Shown here: positions 12,551 to 22,764 of the stretch, in pieces
Layout: each line of letters begins with the position of its first letter
How positions within the stretch are numbered: position 1 is the stretch's first letter
From: Progne subis subis
Lineage: Eukaryota > Chordata > Aves > Passeriformes > Hirundinidae
Length of the DNA: 64,000 nt
Direction of reading: 5' to 3'
Assembly: GCA_022316685.1 (NCBI GenBank)
Contig: JAKJHU010000068.1
Span: 992,001 to 1,056,000, forward strand
Notes under the pieces: model-generated
Told to the model about the DNA's origin: nothing
The model's database searches: none
The model's input: only the letters and a program-made list of their open reading frames with translations
Program-made: the position numbers and the translations under genes

Positions 12551-14807
12551 TGTTCTCACTCTCCAGGAGGCCGTCCTTTGGTTTGGGGTTATGGTTCATC
12601 CATCTCAGGAGGGGCAGATTTGGGAATTTGCTTTAATCCCATTTCAGGAGATTTTTTTTTTCTTTCTGGGTGAACAAAAGTTGAAGGACAGGGTGATTTG
12701 CAGCAGTGGGTTTCCTCCGGCCCTGTCTGCTGTGGCACAGGAGCCGCAGCCCCCAGGAACGGCGCCGAACTTGGCACAGAGTCGCACCTCCAAACTGGAA
12801 GGCATTTTGTTATTAAAGCAGCATGCCTGGGCAGTGAGGGCTCTCACTTGAACAGAATCCGCGTTCTAGCAGAGAATAAATTAAAAAGCCAACTGGCCAC
12901 GGCTGCCTGAGGAGCACCGGGACCAGAGATAGGGCCAGAAGTCAGATAACAAACAGTGTCCAAAATTGCAGCGCCTGGTGCATGGCGTGAAATTAAAACC
13001 TTTCCTGCCTCCTCCTGCACGCTGTAACAAAACAGCTCCTGACACAGTCTGCCGGCACCAGGAGTGAAGAGGAGAATAATTAAATACGTGGGAGCTTTTG
13101 CATCTCAGGAAAGGGAAGGAAGGAGGCTTTTGTGCCATGGACCTAAGTGGTTTGGTCCTGCAGCTGGACTTGAGTTAGAAGGGTCTGTGGGCTGCCTTGC
13201 TGGGCAAGAATGTGCCTTTTCCCATGTTTTCTTGGCTTTTCCTCCGAGTTTGGTCCCTGCACCTTCCCTGTTAGGCTTGGCAGCAGCCCTGGAATGTTCC
13301 TATGTCATACTGGCTGTCCTCTCCCCAGACCTGGCTGGCTTTCCATCCCCCGGGAAGGACATTTCTCTGGAGTGATGAAGAGGGCAGCACTTTTTAATCA
13401 AAGTTACATTAGGTGAAGCTGATATTATTCACTCTGCTTTATTGCAGCTATTTTTACACGGGGGTTAGAAGTTAATACTACCCAGCAAGCCTGGTTTTGC
13501 TGGATTCTGGCAAGCCCCAAAATCCATCAGCACATCCAGACAGGGCAGGAAAGAGCCCCGGCAAAAAATAAACTTGCTAGCTGAACTGCAGGGGGAAAAA
13601 AAAAACAAAAAACCCACCACCCAACAGTTAAAAACCCAAACCTTTTATAAAAAACCAGACCCTTGATAATTGAGGGTCTGGTCTGGTCTGGTCTGGTCTG
13701 GAAGGGCAAAACCCAGCCAGGACCATCAGCTGCAATCAGCAGAAGGATGAGCTTCTCCAATCAGCACGGGAAGGGGAGCGGGAGCCGTGGCAGGAGGGCT
13801 GGGAAGGGGGGATGCAGGGTTAGTTGTTTTTCCCTGCCCTGGCAAATGATCCTGACTCTCTCCTGCTCCTCAGGCACAGGTGAAAAGGCTTGGTCTGATC
13901 CTGATGGGGAGGGGGGGTCAGCACTCAGGAGGAGGCTGGGACTGAAGGCAGTGCCTCAGAGGGTGTGGTTTCAGCAAGGAAGGTTTTGCCAGCGTTATGT
14001 GGGTTGGGGTCTGTCTGAGTTTGGGGTTTTTCCCCCGCACTCACGTAATGCCATGTTAATTCCTTGAACCTGGCGGGGACCCTGGCAGGGCTGGGATCTC
14101 CTGTGCTGCTTGCAAGAAGATGTGGTGAACTGAGAGAGGGAAGGAGGGAGTTGTCCCTCTGTTTCTAGAAAAGGACAAAAGTGCAGGGGCTTTTTTCCTT
14201 TCTGCTTTGTTTTCTCTCTTCTTCTCCCTTCCCACCTTGTTCCTGTTCTTTAATACAGACATCCCATGCTGGAATGCGCTTTCTAAGCCATTTCCTGCTG
14301 TATTATCCCTGCAGGAGTTGTTGTGGTGAGCTTTTAAGACCCCATGGCCTTGGTTCTTGTGATGTTCCCAGGGGCCCTCGGAGGCTGGGGCCCCTTTAAA
14401 ACAAACCCCAGCATGCCAGCCAAGTACTTTTATAATAAAACACCAGGTCTTTTTAAAAACCACTTAAGGTGTTTTTAAAATCTGCTTGACACAACTGGTG
14501 TCACCAATAGATTGCTTTGACCCTTCTTCTGATGTGACTTCCCAGTGTGCTTGGCCAGTTCTTTGGGCTGGATTGTAAAGGCTGGTTCCTTTGGCAACAT
14601 GAGATGAAATTAGAGGGAAAAATTGTTTGCCTCAACACAGAGGTTATGAGACTTCAGGCAGACGCATGCAATTGCAGAAAAAAAGGGTTTTTAGAAGTTT
14701 TTTCTGCCATCCTTCCCCAAACCATGGTCAGGGGAAGTTTGAAGGAGAGCCCAGGTTTTCAGAGGGGGTTATCAAGTTCTCTGGACTCCTAATGTTGAGG
14801 ACTGGCT
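12551..14807. other. Intronic stretch without recognised genes
   Basis: Unique-looking sequence with no supported gene. It includes a short run of about five GGTCT units at 13676-13700 and a poly(A)/AAAAC-rich patch near 13590-13660. Confidence 0.55.
13676..13700 (+). repeat. Short GGTCT pentanucleotide run
   Basis: About five uninterrupted copies of GGTCT. It is small and probably neutral. Confidence 0.85.
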
Positions 14808-14890
14808 TCACATTGACGGAGAGTATCTTTGGATTAGATATTAGGAAGAAATTCTTCCCTGTGCTTCTAAATCCCCAAGGAACAGCCTGA
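14808..14890 (+). mobile_element. CR1 LINE fragment
   Basis: Plus-strand piece with ggattagatattaggaagaa and attcttccctgtgc, the CR1 segment that precedes the 'ggcactggaacaggttgccc' region. It is truncated on both sides. Confidence 0.7.
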
Positions 14891-15177
14891 GCAGGGGGTG
14901 AGGAGACCTCTCAAGCTGCCAAGGCAGTGGAGACAGCGTGAGGTGCAGAGGGCACAGCCCAGATCAGCCCCCAGGGCTGGGCCCCTTAAATCACAGCACA
15001 AACACCCCACTTCTAATGGCAGTAATCAGAAGCACAGCTTACCAAGTAGACCCACAAAATAAATCAGGTTGGACATGGCTTAGGTGCATCACCATGTTAA
15101 AAATAGCTTTTCCCTTTTCTCTCTCATTTCCTAAATGTCTCATCCCCCAGCGCAACACAAGACACACAGGAACACCT

Positions 15178-15428
15178 GGAATCTTCAAATGGTCTGGGTG
15201 GGAAGGAACCTTAAAGCCCAGCTCATCCCAGCCCCCTGCCATGGGCAGGAGCACCTTCCACTGTCCCAGGCTGCTCCAAGCCCCTGTGTCCAGCCTGGCC
15301 TTGGGCGCTTCCAGGGATCCAGGGGCAGCCGCAGCTGCTCTGGGCACCCTGTGCCAGGGCCTCACCTCCCTCTGAGTAAAGAATCTCTTTCTCACATCTA
15401 ATCTAAATATCTCCTCTTTCACTTTAAA
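15178..15428 (-). mobile_element. CR1 LINE 3'-end fragment
   Basis: Minus-strand copy from 'aatggtctgggtgggaagga' through 'ccatgggcaggagcaccttc', 'cttccagggatccaggggca' and 'taaagaatctctttctcaca' to the pyrimidine-rich 'tctaatctaaatatctcctc'. Confidence 0.9.
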
Positions 15429-15544
15429 GATGAGCATTATGGGTTTTTTTCCCCCATTTGGGGAAAAAAAAAAATTCCTCCTTTGGATTTCTGGCTTTAT
15501 TGCGTGTCTGATTTGTTGGGCCCGGCTCCTGCCTGTGTTTTCCT

Positions 15545-15830
15545 GCGGTTCGAGGCCGAGTCAGCTCCGTGTTTTGTGTTTTGGAAGGCTGTTCCCTGCG
15601 CGTTCCGCCGGCCCAGGCTGGTAGCTGCTCTCTCTGCCCGTGAGCAGCGCGGGGGCCGTGGGAGAGGGGGACCCGGGGCGTGACTCCCGCGGGGGAGCCG
15701 TGCCCGTGCCGTGCCTCCCGCAGGAGCGCTTCCCGCCGGAGTTTGCAGCCTCAGCACCAGCAAGGCCCGGCGAGGAGACCCCAGCTGAACCCGTATCGAT
15801 CCTTCCTCCGGTAATGAAGCCATCCTCGGG
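15545..15830. other. GC- and CpG-rich block with an exon-like segment
   Basis: This block is far richer in G+C and CpG than its surroundings. Inside it, 15724-15810 is an 87-nt stop-free segment that follows a pyrimidine-rich AG (cctcccgcag) and precedes gtaatg. It would encode ERFPPEFAASAPARPGEETP and nine more residues. It resembles no cadherin-23 segment that I know. It could be a small CpG island or alternative first-exon region, or it could be chance. Confidence 0.35.
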
Positions 15831-17564
15831 AAGACAGGGAGGTATTTTTTGAATCAGCACAGCTGTATGGATTTTGTGTTCTCCTTTGTCGAGGGTGGTA
15901 CCTGCTCGTCGTCTGCTGCAGAGGCTTTTCCAGCAGTTTCTTTTTGATGGATCTTTGGGACTTGCAAATCCCAGATTTCAAAGGGAGTTGTGGGGTTTTT
16001 TTCCTTAGTTTTCTGAGGACACGTTACTCGCTCCTCCCGTGGTCAGAGGTGGGCTGCTCTGTGCTAGGAAAGGTGCTTTTAGCTCCTCCACCAGAGCAGC
16101 GGATAAATAAAATCGGTAAAATAAATAAATACGGTAGAAAAGCGGGCAGGTTTCTTTCTGCCTGGCAAAGATGGGAATGGAAGAGATGGAGGAAGGAAAG
16201 GTGATCCTCTTTCCAGCATTAGATGCGCTAGATCAGAGGGTCTTTTGAAGATTCAAGAAAAGGGGATAACGAGAAGTGCTGGGATAGGAGGAGATAGCAG
16301 GGAGGCAGTCAAGTGACAAAGCAAGTCCCAGTTCTTCTTGGCCAGCTTTGGTGGCCCTCCAAAGTGGCTCAGGACAGCTTGAGAGCCAGGGAGGAGGCAC
16401 GGAGAGGGACGTGTAGCTAGATAAGCATCCATAGATTTCATGTATATATTTGCAGTCCATTGTATAAATGAAGACAATACCTAATGATTCGTGGCTATTA
16501 TTTGAAGTGTCCCACTGTTACAGATTTATTTGTCATTTCTCGTAGTAACACCGATGATAATGAATTCATTTGTATTAATGGGGGTGTCGTGGACTTCCGT
16601 TGATATCCTGCATTAATTAATGTACCATTAAAAGAAAGTGGCACCCAATTAATATCAAGTGGGAGCGGTGCTGCTGGTGTCCTGTCATTAGGGTTTCATT
16701 TGTAATGCATTGTGTGAACACTCTGCCTTAATGGAAGTCATTTGCCATCCAGAGCAGTGGGCTGCCATGGGGTGCCAGAAAGTGAAAGTCAGTGGCAGCT
16801 GATAACAAAAAAAAAAAAGGATATTAAAAAAAAACCCCAGGATCTGTCCAGTTTATGGCATAGCCCTCAAGCAGGAATTGGAAAACAGATTTTTTGTCTC
16901 ATCCCACACTGGATGCTGGCTGGTAGTGGTAAATCACTCTGGTGTTTGACTTTGCTACTGAATTTTGATGTTGAGGGGAGGGACGGTGGAAAATCCCACT
17001 GGGTTCTGTAATCCCCCTGCCTTTGCTTCCCTAAACAAAAGCAGCCACTGCAGGAGTGCGGACCTTGACTGTGGCCACCTGGATCCACCTGATCCACGCT
17101 CACCATCTCTAGGAAGATGTGAGCCAAAGGGGTGCCAGCCCATCTGCTGTGGATGCCCTTGCAGAGAGGGAGGTTGCTCCAAACGCCCTTTTCCTGCAGG
17201 AAAATCACACCAGCAGGAGAGGTGCGGTGCTGCTGGAGCCAGGGGCTCTCCGACTGACAGGTTTTCACATTCTTGGCGCTTGTGTCTGACTTTCAAATGT
17301 CTCGTTAGACCATCTTGGCTTCCCATCTGCTGTTTCCAGAACCAAGACTGACCTACCAGCAGCCGAGGAGGGAAGCACAGACTGCCTCCCAGCCCTTGCC
17401 CTGGCCCTGCCTGCTCCTTGAAGGCTGGAGATGCAGAATGGGAGAGAAATGTGGCTTTTGTGATGAAATTTGGCTGTGGATGCTGAGGTAGTGCAGTGGC
17501 GACTGCATCACCACCCTTTTCTTCTGCTGCCTCCCAGAGCAGTGGGAAGCTGCTGGCTTTTGTC
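15831..17564. other. Intronic stretch, AT-rich in part
   Basis: No gene was recognised. About 16430-16740 is AT-rich, low in repeats, and holds several TAAT/ATTA cores including a clustered caattaat / attaattaatg pattern. It is a candidate conserved non-coding element. The 203-codon minus-strand open frame at 16955-17566 shows no domain and overlaps other open frames, so it is not called. Confidence 0.45.
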
Positions 17565-17632
17565 ACTTGGAACTGGGTGATCTTTAAGGTCCTTCCCTAC
17601 CCAACCCCCCGACCATTTTAGGATTCCATAAT
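17565..17632 (+). mobile_element. CR1 LINE 3'-tip fragment
   Basis: Short plus-strand tip: ttggaactgggtgatcttta, then 'aggtccttccctacccaacc' and a degraded 'ccattttaggattccata' end. Confidence 0.75.
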
Positions 17633-18714
17633 TCCTCTCCCATCTGCGTCTCCTGGGCTTTCCCCCCCAGAGCTGTGCTGCAGAAATGACTGGTGCCACC
17701 AGGAGCCCCAGCTCTTGGGGTGCTGTGCCATGGATCAGCCACCACGTTGGCAAGGGCAGCGGGGGATCTCCGGGCTGGAAAAAGCCGGCAGGTTTATCCC
17801 ACGGGATACCAGAGCGTCTTCTGCTCTGTGTGGCTGCTGTGTCGTTGTCCTGCCAGCATGGCAAGTTCCCCTGGGGGCTGGGTGGTTGTGATGTCCCTTC
17901 CTCCAGCGCCGTACACTGGGTTGGGCCGTGTCTGCCGTGAACGAGCGCTCTCGGCTCCAAGTGTGGTTATCCAGCAGCTAATTCCTCTCCAGCTCCTACA
18001 AAGCATCCCTTCCAGCTGTGTTTATGGTGTTTTCAAAAGCCCCTCAATTGAATTATAGCTCTGCGGTGGCCGTTTGCCAGTGTCACCCGATAATGAGGGA
18101 GGTCACTTAATGGAGAGAGCAACAAGAGGTACATATTAATGAGAGATGATTGAAAGGTGGGGTGGATTTCCACCAGGAAAAATAAAAATTGTAAGAAGGA
18201 AATTATCAGGTTTTAAAATCAAACTTAGAAATTGGAAATTGTCTGGCTTGGACGACCAGTAATGCAATTAATAAATGTAATTAAAAGTGCAATTAAGAAC
18301 ACAGGAATTGGAAGTGTGCACACATCCGTGTGAGCGTTCTGAGCTGGCACGCGAGCGAGGGACCCAGTCTGGCAGCCGGATCGCTCCCAGGATGGAGCGT
18401 GGGGACAGAAACCAAAACATGGGGCTAGTTTTTTCCTCTCTGCTGAGGCTGGCAGAGGCGCTGGCACTTGTCTGACTCTGCTTCTGCAGGTATTTCCTGC
18501 AGCAAGCGATACCTGGGCGGGAATAGGTGACTTAAATCTGTCCCCAGGGTGAGAGAGGCAGAGTCCCAGCTGCATTAGGAGCATACTTGGAGTCCACGTC
18601 AGCTCTGTTCCACAGCACCCCACGATGTCCTGCCTTCAGCCAGAGGCACTGAGCCCTCCTTCCCGCCTGCAATGATTCAGGATTGGCAGGAGCGCCTCTG
18701 CCCGGAGTGCAGGG

Positions 18715-19100
18715 ATGTCTGAGCCGGCTTTTAGCGGAGCGCAAAGCTCCTTTCACCCGCCCCACTGCGCGCTGCAGAGGCAGGGAGAGGGAAAAGAGCC
18801 GCCAGGAACGGCAGCAGGGAATTATTTAAGAGTAGTACGTTGACCTGAGCTGTAACAGGAGCGCGGAGCAGCGAAGCATCTCCTGATGGGAGCGGTCAGC
18901 TCCTGCCTTGCTGCAGCGCGGAGCGGGAAGGGGGCGGCAGGAATGGGGCTGGCGAGGCTGTGTGGGTGAGGGGATCGGGATCAGAGCTGCCTGCTGCTCG
19001 CGCCCGGCGCCGTGTGCCCCCCGGTCTGTTTGCGTCCCTCGTCTCACCGACCTTCCGCCAGCTGCTCGGCCAGATTGCCTGCCGTTCTTCCACATTATTT
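18715..19100. promoter_or_regulatory. Candidate CpG island
   Basis: There is dense CpG by eye, with several GCGC/CGCG words (gcgcgctgc, agcgcggagc, gctcgcgcccggcgccg), and a GC-box-like gggggcgg. It sits about 8 kb upstream of the EC2 exon. Whether it is a promoter cannot be told from sequence alone. No TATA box or obvious first exon was identified. Confidence 0.3.
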
Positions 19101-19288
19101 GCGTGGCTACAGCATGCATCGGCATCCTAATCATCCCCACCAGCTTCTGCCGGGTGACTTTGCCCTGGGAGGTCAGATGGAGGTCCTCTGCATGGCCAGC
19201 CACTGGAGAGGGGCCGCTGGCGTGGAGGGATGAGCCCCAAAGAAACCAAAATAGACAATTCTGGTGTCTAGCCTTCTTGTCAGAAGGC

Positions 19289-19338
19289 TGTCATGGTTTA
19301 ACCCGGCCGGCAGTTCAGAGCCACGCAGCTGGTTGCTC
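19289..19338 (+). mobile_element. Possible 5' tip of an avian ERV LTR
   Basis: The 50 bp beginning tgtcatggtttaacc resemble, from memory, the start of a common passerine endogenous-retrovirus LTR. The similarity fades after about 50 bp and no matching 3' end was found, so this is a fragment at best. Confidence 0.4.
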
Positions 19339-19784
19339 TGTGTGTTGGAAAAACGGATGCATTGAAGGGAGTATCTGGAAAATGAGCTCCCAGATCTCCT
19401 CTGCTTCGTCTCCCACCTTCGCTTCTTTCCCACTCTGACCCTGCTGTAAAAAGGTCAGCTCTCCATATTCCCCCTCTCAGCCCTTTGCCCACGGGGCTCT
19501 TGATGTCAGGCCAGCTGGACAAGAGTGATGGATCCAGGCACGTCTGGGGTGTTGGTGGCCCGTGGCCCGTGAAATGGTTTTGCTGTGGTGGGAAACTCTC
19601 AAAGGCACCGTGCAAATCTGCTTCCTGAGCAGGGCGAGTGCTCTGACAGCCAGAGGGGCTTAATGCTGTGGGAGCAGGTGCCATGGGCCTCAGGAAAGAG
19701 GATGGAATCTGGCTTTTCTGCAAGCAGCCCTTTTTTTTTTCTTTTTTTGGGTTAGCCCTGTGTGAAAGGAGAGCCTTTTCACAA

Positions 19785-19955
19785 GAAACATTTGAGTTGG
19801 AAAGGACCCCTAAGATCATCAACTCAAACCACTAACTCAGCACTGCCAGGTCACACAGCCATGTCCCCAGGTGCCACAGCCTCACATCTTTTAAATCCCT
19901 CCAGGGACAGTGATGCCACCACTTGCTTGGGCAGCCTGTGACAGTGCGGGACAAA
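19785..19955 (-). mobile_element. CR1 LINE fragment, first part (split by LTR insertion)
   Basis: Minus-strand CR1: gagttggaaaggacccctaa, 'gatcatcaactcaaaccact', 'catgtccccaggtgccacag' and 'ccagggacagtgatgccacc'. It stops at the CCTTT (19956-19960) that flanks a long LTR. Its continuation resumes at 22151. Confidence 0.88.
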
Positions 19956-20339
19956 CCTTTTGTGTTGGGTTTGCATGGCCTGGTTTTTGGTAGCAGGAGG
20001 CCACAGAGGTGGCTTCTGTGAGAAGCTGCTGGGAGCTTCCACCGTGTCCAGCAGAGCCAATCCCTGATGGCTCTGAAGATGGACATGCTGCTGGCCAAGG
20101 CTGGGCCAGTTAGAGATGTTGGTAATGCCTCTGTGATAACAGATTTAAGGAGAAAGCCGAAACAAAGTTGAGACTGCAGTGTTAATTCCAGCCAGAGAAG
20201 AGGAGGAGGTGAGAACATGGGAGGGAAATAACATGGAAACACCAAGGGCAGTGGAGAAGGAGGGGAGGAGGTGATCCAGGCACTGGAACTGAGATTCCTC
20301 TGCAGGTTGTGATGAGACCATAGTGGAGCAGCTGTGCCC

Positions 20340-20693
20340 CTGCAGCCCTTGGGGATCCACAGGGATGCAGAGATCCAGCCACAGCCCCTGGAGATCCACA
20401 GGGATGGAGAGATCCACCCACAGCCTGTGGGGATCCACAGGGGATGCAGAGATCCATGCACAGCCCCTGGGGATCCATGGGGATGCAGAGATCCATGCAC
20501 AGCCCATGGGGATCCACGGGGATGCAGAGATCCACCCACAGTCCCTGGGATCCACCGAGGATGCAGAGATCCACGCACAGCCCCTGAGGATCCACGGGGA
20601 TGCAGAGATCCACCCACAGCCCGTGGGGATCCATGGGGATGCAGAGATCCACCCACAGCCCGTGGGGATCCACAGGGATGGAGAGATCCACCC
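20340..20693 (+). repeat. 39-bp minisatellite inside the LTR, left half
   Basis: About nine units of 39-40 bp, most with GGATCC and the core gatgcagagatccac. Because 39 is a multiple of three, several frames stay open on both strands and give spurious 13-residue repeat proteins. The array is cut at 20693/20694 by a second LTR and resumes at 21348. Confidence 0.93.
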
Positions 20694-21347
20694 TGTCTCG
20701 GTTTGAAAAACAGACAGGTGTCTGCTAAGGAGAGGCAGGCCTCTCTAGGAAAATGAGGAATTTAAATCCTTCCCTCTGTGTTATTATAATTTGGTAGATT
20801 AAAGAAAAAAAACTTTCGGTCAGAGCTATGGGGAAAGGAATAACAGTCCTTTACTAGTAAATATAACAGGACAGACAAACAACAGCAGCAATTATAATAA
20901 CAGTAAAACAGAACCAAAGAACCCCGAGGGCAAACGGTGGAAAGCTCTGGCGCTGATGGAAGTGGTGGATTGTCCTCAGCAGGCAGGGGGGTACCCTGGC
21001 AGGCAAGGTGGGCAGTGCCGGAGAAAACCGCAGCGGCTGTACCAGGGTTGACCCAAAAATCCAGCAGGACAGCGAAGAAACTCCGAATTCCTGGGCGCTC
21101 CAACAGATGATAGAATTCCCAGGACCAGACTCCTCCGTTAGCTGTGGACTCCAGGCAGCTACCCCGTAGCCCGAGGAGAACCGAGAGAAGTGAGCCCACA
21201 CCTCAGCTCTCCCGGGAGCCTCCTCCCTTCCCCAAAACCAAGTGATCAACTTCTTTTGTCAGGTTAAGCACCGCTTAACTACCCCCACTTAAAAATCTAG
21301 CAACTCATGGGGGGGAAAAATTCTACAGGAGAACTTAACCCTCAACA
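20694..21347. mobile_element. Second solo LTR, nested in the minisatellite
   Basis: A 654-bp element that starts tgtctcggtttgaaaaacag, ends gaacttaaccctcaaca, and interrupts the 39-bp array. It is flanked by an exact 5-bp target duplication, CACCC (20689-20693 and 21348-21352). Removing the element and one CACCC restores a normal array unit (gagatccacccacagcc). It holds no retroviral frame. Its orientation is not decided, since neither strand shows a clear AATAAA. The ends resemble a passerine ERV LTR family from memory. Confidence 0.88.
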
Positions 21348-21560
21348 CACCCACAGCCTGTGGGGATCCACAGGGGATGCAGAGATCCATGCACAGCCCA
21401 TGGGGATCTACAGGCCATGCAGAGACCACCCACAGCCCGTGGGGATCCATGGGGATGTAGAGATCCACCCACAGCCCATGGGGATCCACAAGGATGTAGA
21501 GATCCATGCACAGCCCCTGGGGATCCACGGGGATGCAGAGATCCATGCACAGCCCCTATG
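21348..21560 (+). repeat. 39-bp minisatellite inside the LTR, right half
   Basis: About five further units of the same 39-40 bp repeat. The array starts with the duplicated CACCC and fades into unique LTR sequence after about 21560. Confidence 0.92.
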
Positions 21561-22150
21561 GGAGGTCCCACACAAGAGCAGGTGATGCCTGGAGGACGCT
21601 CTGACGCAGTGGAAGACCCGGAGGAGGGAAGGGCCCTGCTCCCAGGCTGGAGCAGCCTGTCCTTGGAGGGCTGCACCTCATGAAAGAGTGACCCACACCA
21701 CAGCGGTTTTGGGAGGACTGTGTGCCTGTGGGAGGAACTCACGTTGCAGCAGGTATGGGAGGATGGCTGCTCATGAGATTCGGACCCACTCTGGAGAAGT
21801 TCATGGAGAACTGTCTCCTGTGGGAGGGACCCCATGGTCTCACAGGGGAAGGACTGACCAAACCCCCCCTGCGCTCTCAGTGGAGAGACGGGGTGGGGAA
21901 AGAAAGGGTGTTTTCTAAGAACTTATTTTACTTCTCATTATCCTCCTCTGATTTTGTCAGTAATAAATTCACTTTGTACTTCTAAGTTGAGCCTGTTCTG
22001 CCCTTGGAGTGTTTTCTCCCCATCCTTATTTCAACTCACGACCCCTTAGTTTAAATTTTTCTCTCCTCTGCCCAGCTGTGGCAGGGAAGGGAGAGTGAGC
22101 AGCTTTTGTAGGTGCCTGGCATTCGGCCAATGCCAAAACATGACACCTTT

Positions 22151-22206
22151 CCATGAAAAGATTTTTCCTGCTATTCAATCAAAACGTCCCCTGGCACAAC
22201 TCGAGA
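22151..22206 (-). mobile_element. CR1 LINE fragment, second part after the LTR
   Basis: ccatgaaaagatttttcctg, then 'ctattcaatcaaaacgtccc' and 'ctggcacaactcgaga', is the next CR1 segment in minus orientation after the 'cctttccatgaa' junction. Removing 19961-22145 and one CCTTT restores a continuous CR1, which shows that the LTR inserted into it. Confidence 0.82.
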
Positions 22207-22261
22207 GGAACGTTTGGTGGCAGACAAGAGGAGGCGGTGCTCTGACTTTTTTCAGGCGTCT

Positions 22262-22325
22262 CTCATGTTCCAACCCCCCGCTATGGATAGGGACACTCTC
22301 CACTATCCTAGGCTGCTCACATTGT
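22262..22325 (-). mobile_element. Weak CR1 LINE fragment
   Basis: catgttccaaccccccgcta, 'tggatagggacactctccac' and 'tatcctaggctgctc' resemble the minus-strand CR1 3' region. It is short and degraded. Confidence 0.5.
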
Positions 22326-22764
22326 GACCTCAGAGAGGGCATCTCCTCTGGATTGTCATCTGCTTTGTATTGCCATGTTGCCTTGGAGCAGCATCCACCC
22401 AAAATTTTATTACTAATGCCTATTATAGGAAGGTTCATAAGAACACATTAAAGACTACCGGTGTGGCCAGAGAGTGAGGTGTAAATATTTTAAAAGTCCC
22501 TTGTTGGTAACCTCTTCTTCAGCCTTAGTTGCCCTTTTGCAGGGAATGTTGCATAAGGCTTTGGTGCCCCAGCTGTCAGGGTTAACAGGGCGCATCTGTG
22601 TCTGGAAACTCATGCTGAGGTCACGCGGGAGGTGACAGCCCAGGGGAGCTGTTTGTTGTGGTGAGCTGTGCTTAGGCCATCCCATGACAGCTTTGGCATG
22701 GAAACACAACTTCCTGGGAGGGTGTCAGGAGGGTAGAGCTGTGGGGCTTGGCAGTGGGACAAGA

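Larger units (their letters stand above)
17633..19784. other. Intronic stretch with TAAT-rich part and CpG-rich part
   Basis: No gene is supported. About 18055-18310 is AT-rich with many ATTAA/TTAAT cores. About 18715-19100 is CpG-rich with a GC-box-like gggggcgg at about 18930, a possible island or promoter. A plus-strand open frame at 18908-19438 contains a hydrophobic run (about IICVATACIGILII) but has no ATG start at its beginning and no recognised homology. Confidence 0.45.
19961..22145 (+). mobile_element. Long solo LTR of an avian endogenous retrovirus, with internal minisatellite and a nested LTR
   Basis: The element begins tgtgttgggtttgcatggcc and ends catgaca (TG...CA). It is flanked by an exact 5-bp target duplication, CCTTT, at 19956-19960 and 22146-22150. 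No gag, pol or env-like frame is present, so it is read as a solo LTR. The plus orientation is supported by an AATAAA at 21962 near its 3' end. The order of landmarks (gagaagctgctgggagcttc, a tandem GGATCC-bearing array, 'tctcctgtgggagggacccc', 'aataaattcactttgt', 'ggtgcctggcatt') matches an avian LTR family I remember but cannot name with certainty. Without the nested LTR and its 5-bp duplication it is about 1,526 bp. Internal open frames are repeat artefacts. Confidence 0.88.

Noticed and set aside
16955..17566. 203-codon minus-strand open frame
   Set aside because: No domain is visible, its 5' end overlaps a CR1 fragment, and competing frames are open over the same interval.
18908..19438. 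176-codon plus-strand frame with a membrane-like hydrophobic run
   Set aside because: It has no ATG at the start, overlaps a CpG-rich block and a possible LTR tip, and resembles no family. One hydrophobic run is not enough.
19832..20691. Minus-strand open frames of 136-274 codons rich in DPHGL/GSLHP repeats
   Set aside because: They run through the 39-bp LTR minisatellite. Three minus frames and two plus frames are open over the same DNA, so the openness comes from the repeat.
20694..21347. Minus-strand frames of 131-145 codons in the nested LTR
   Set aside because: They lie wholly inside a solo LTR with target duplications and have no gag, pol or env features.
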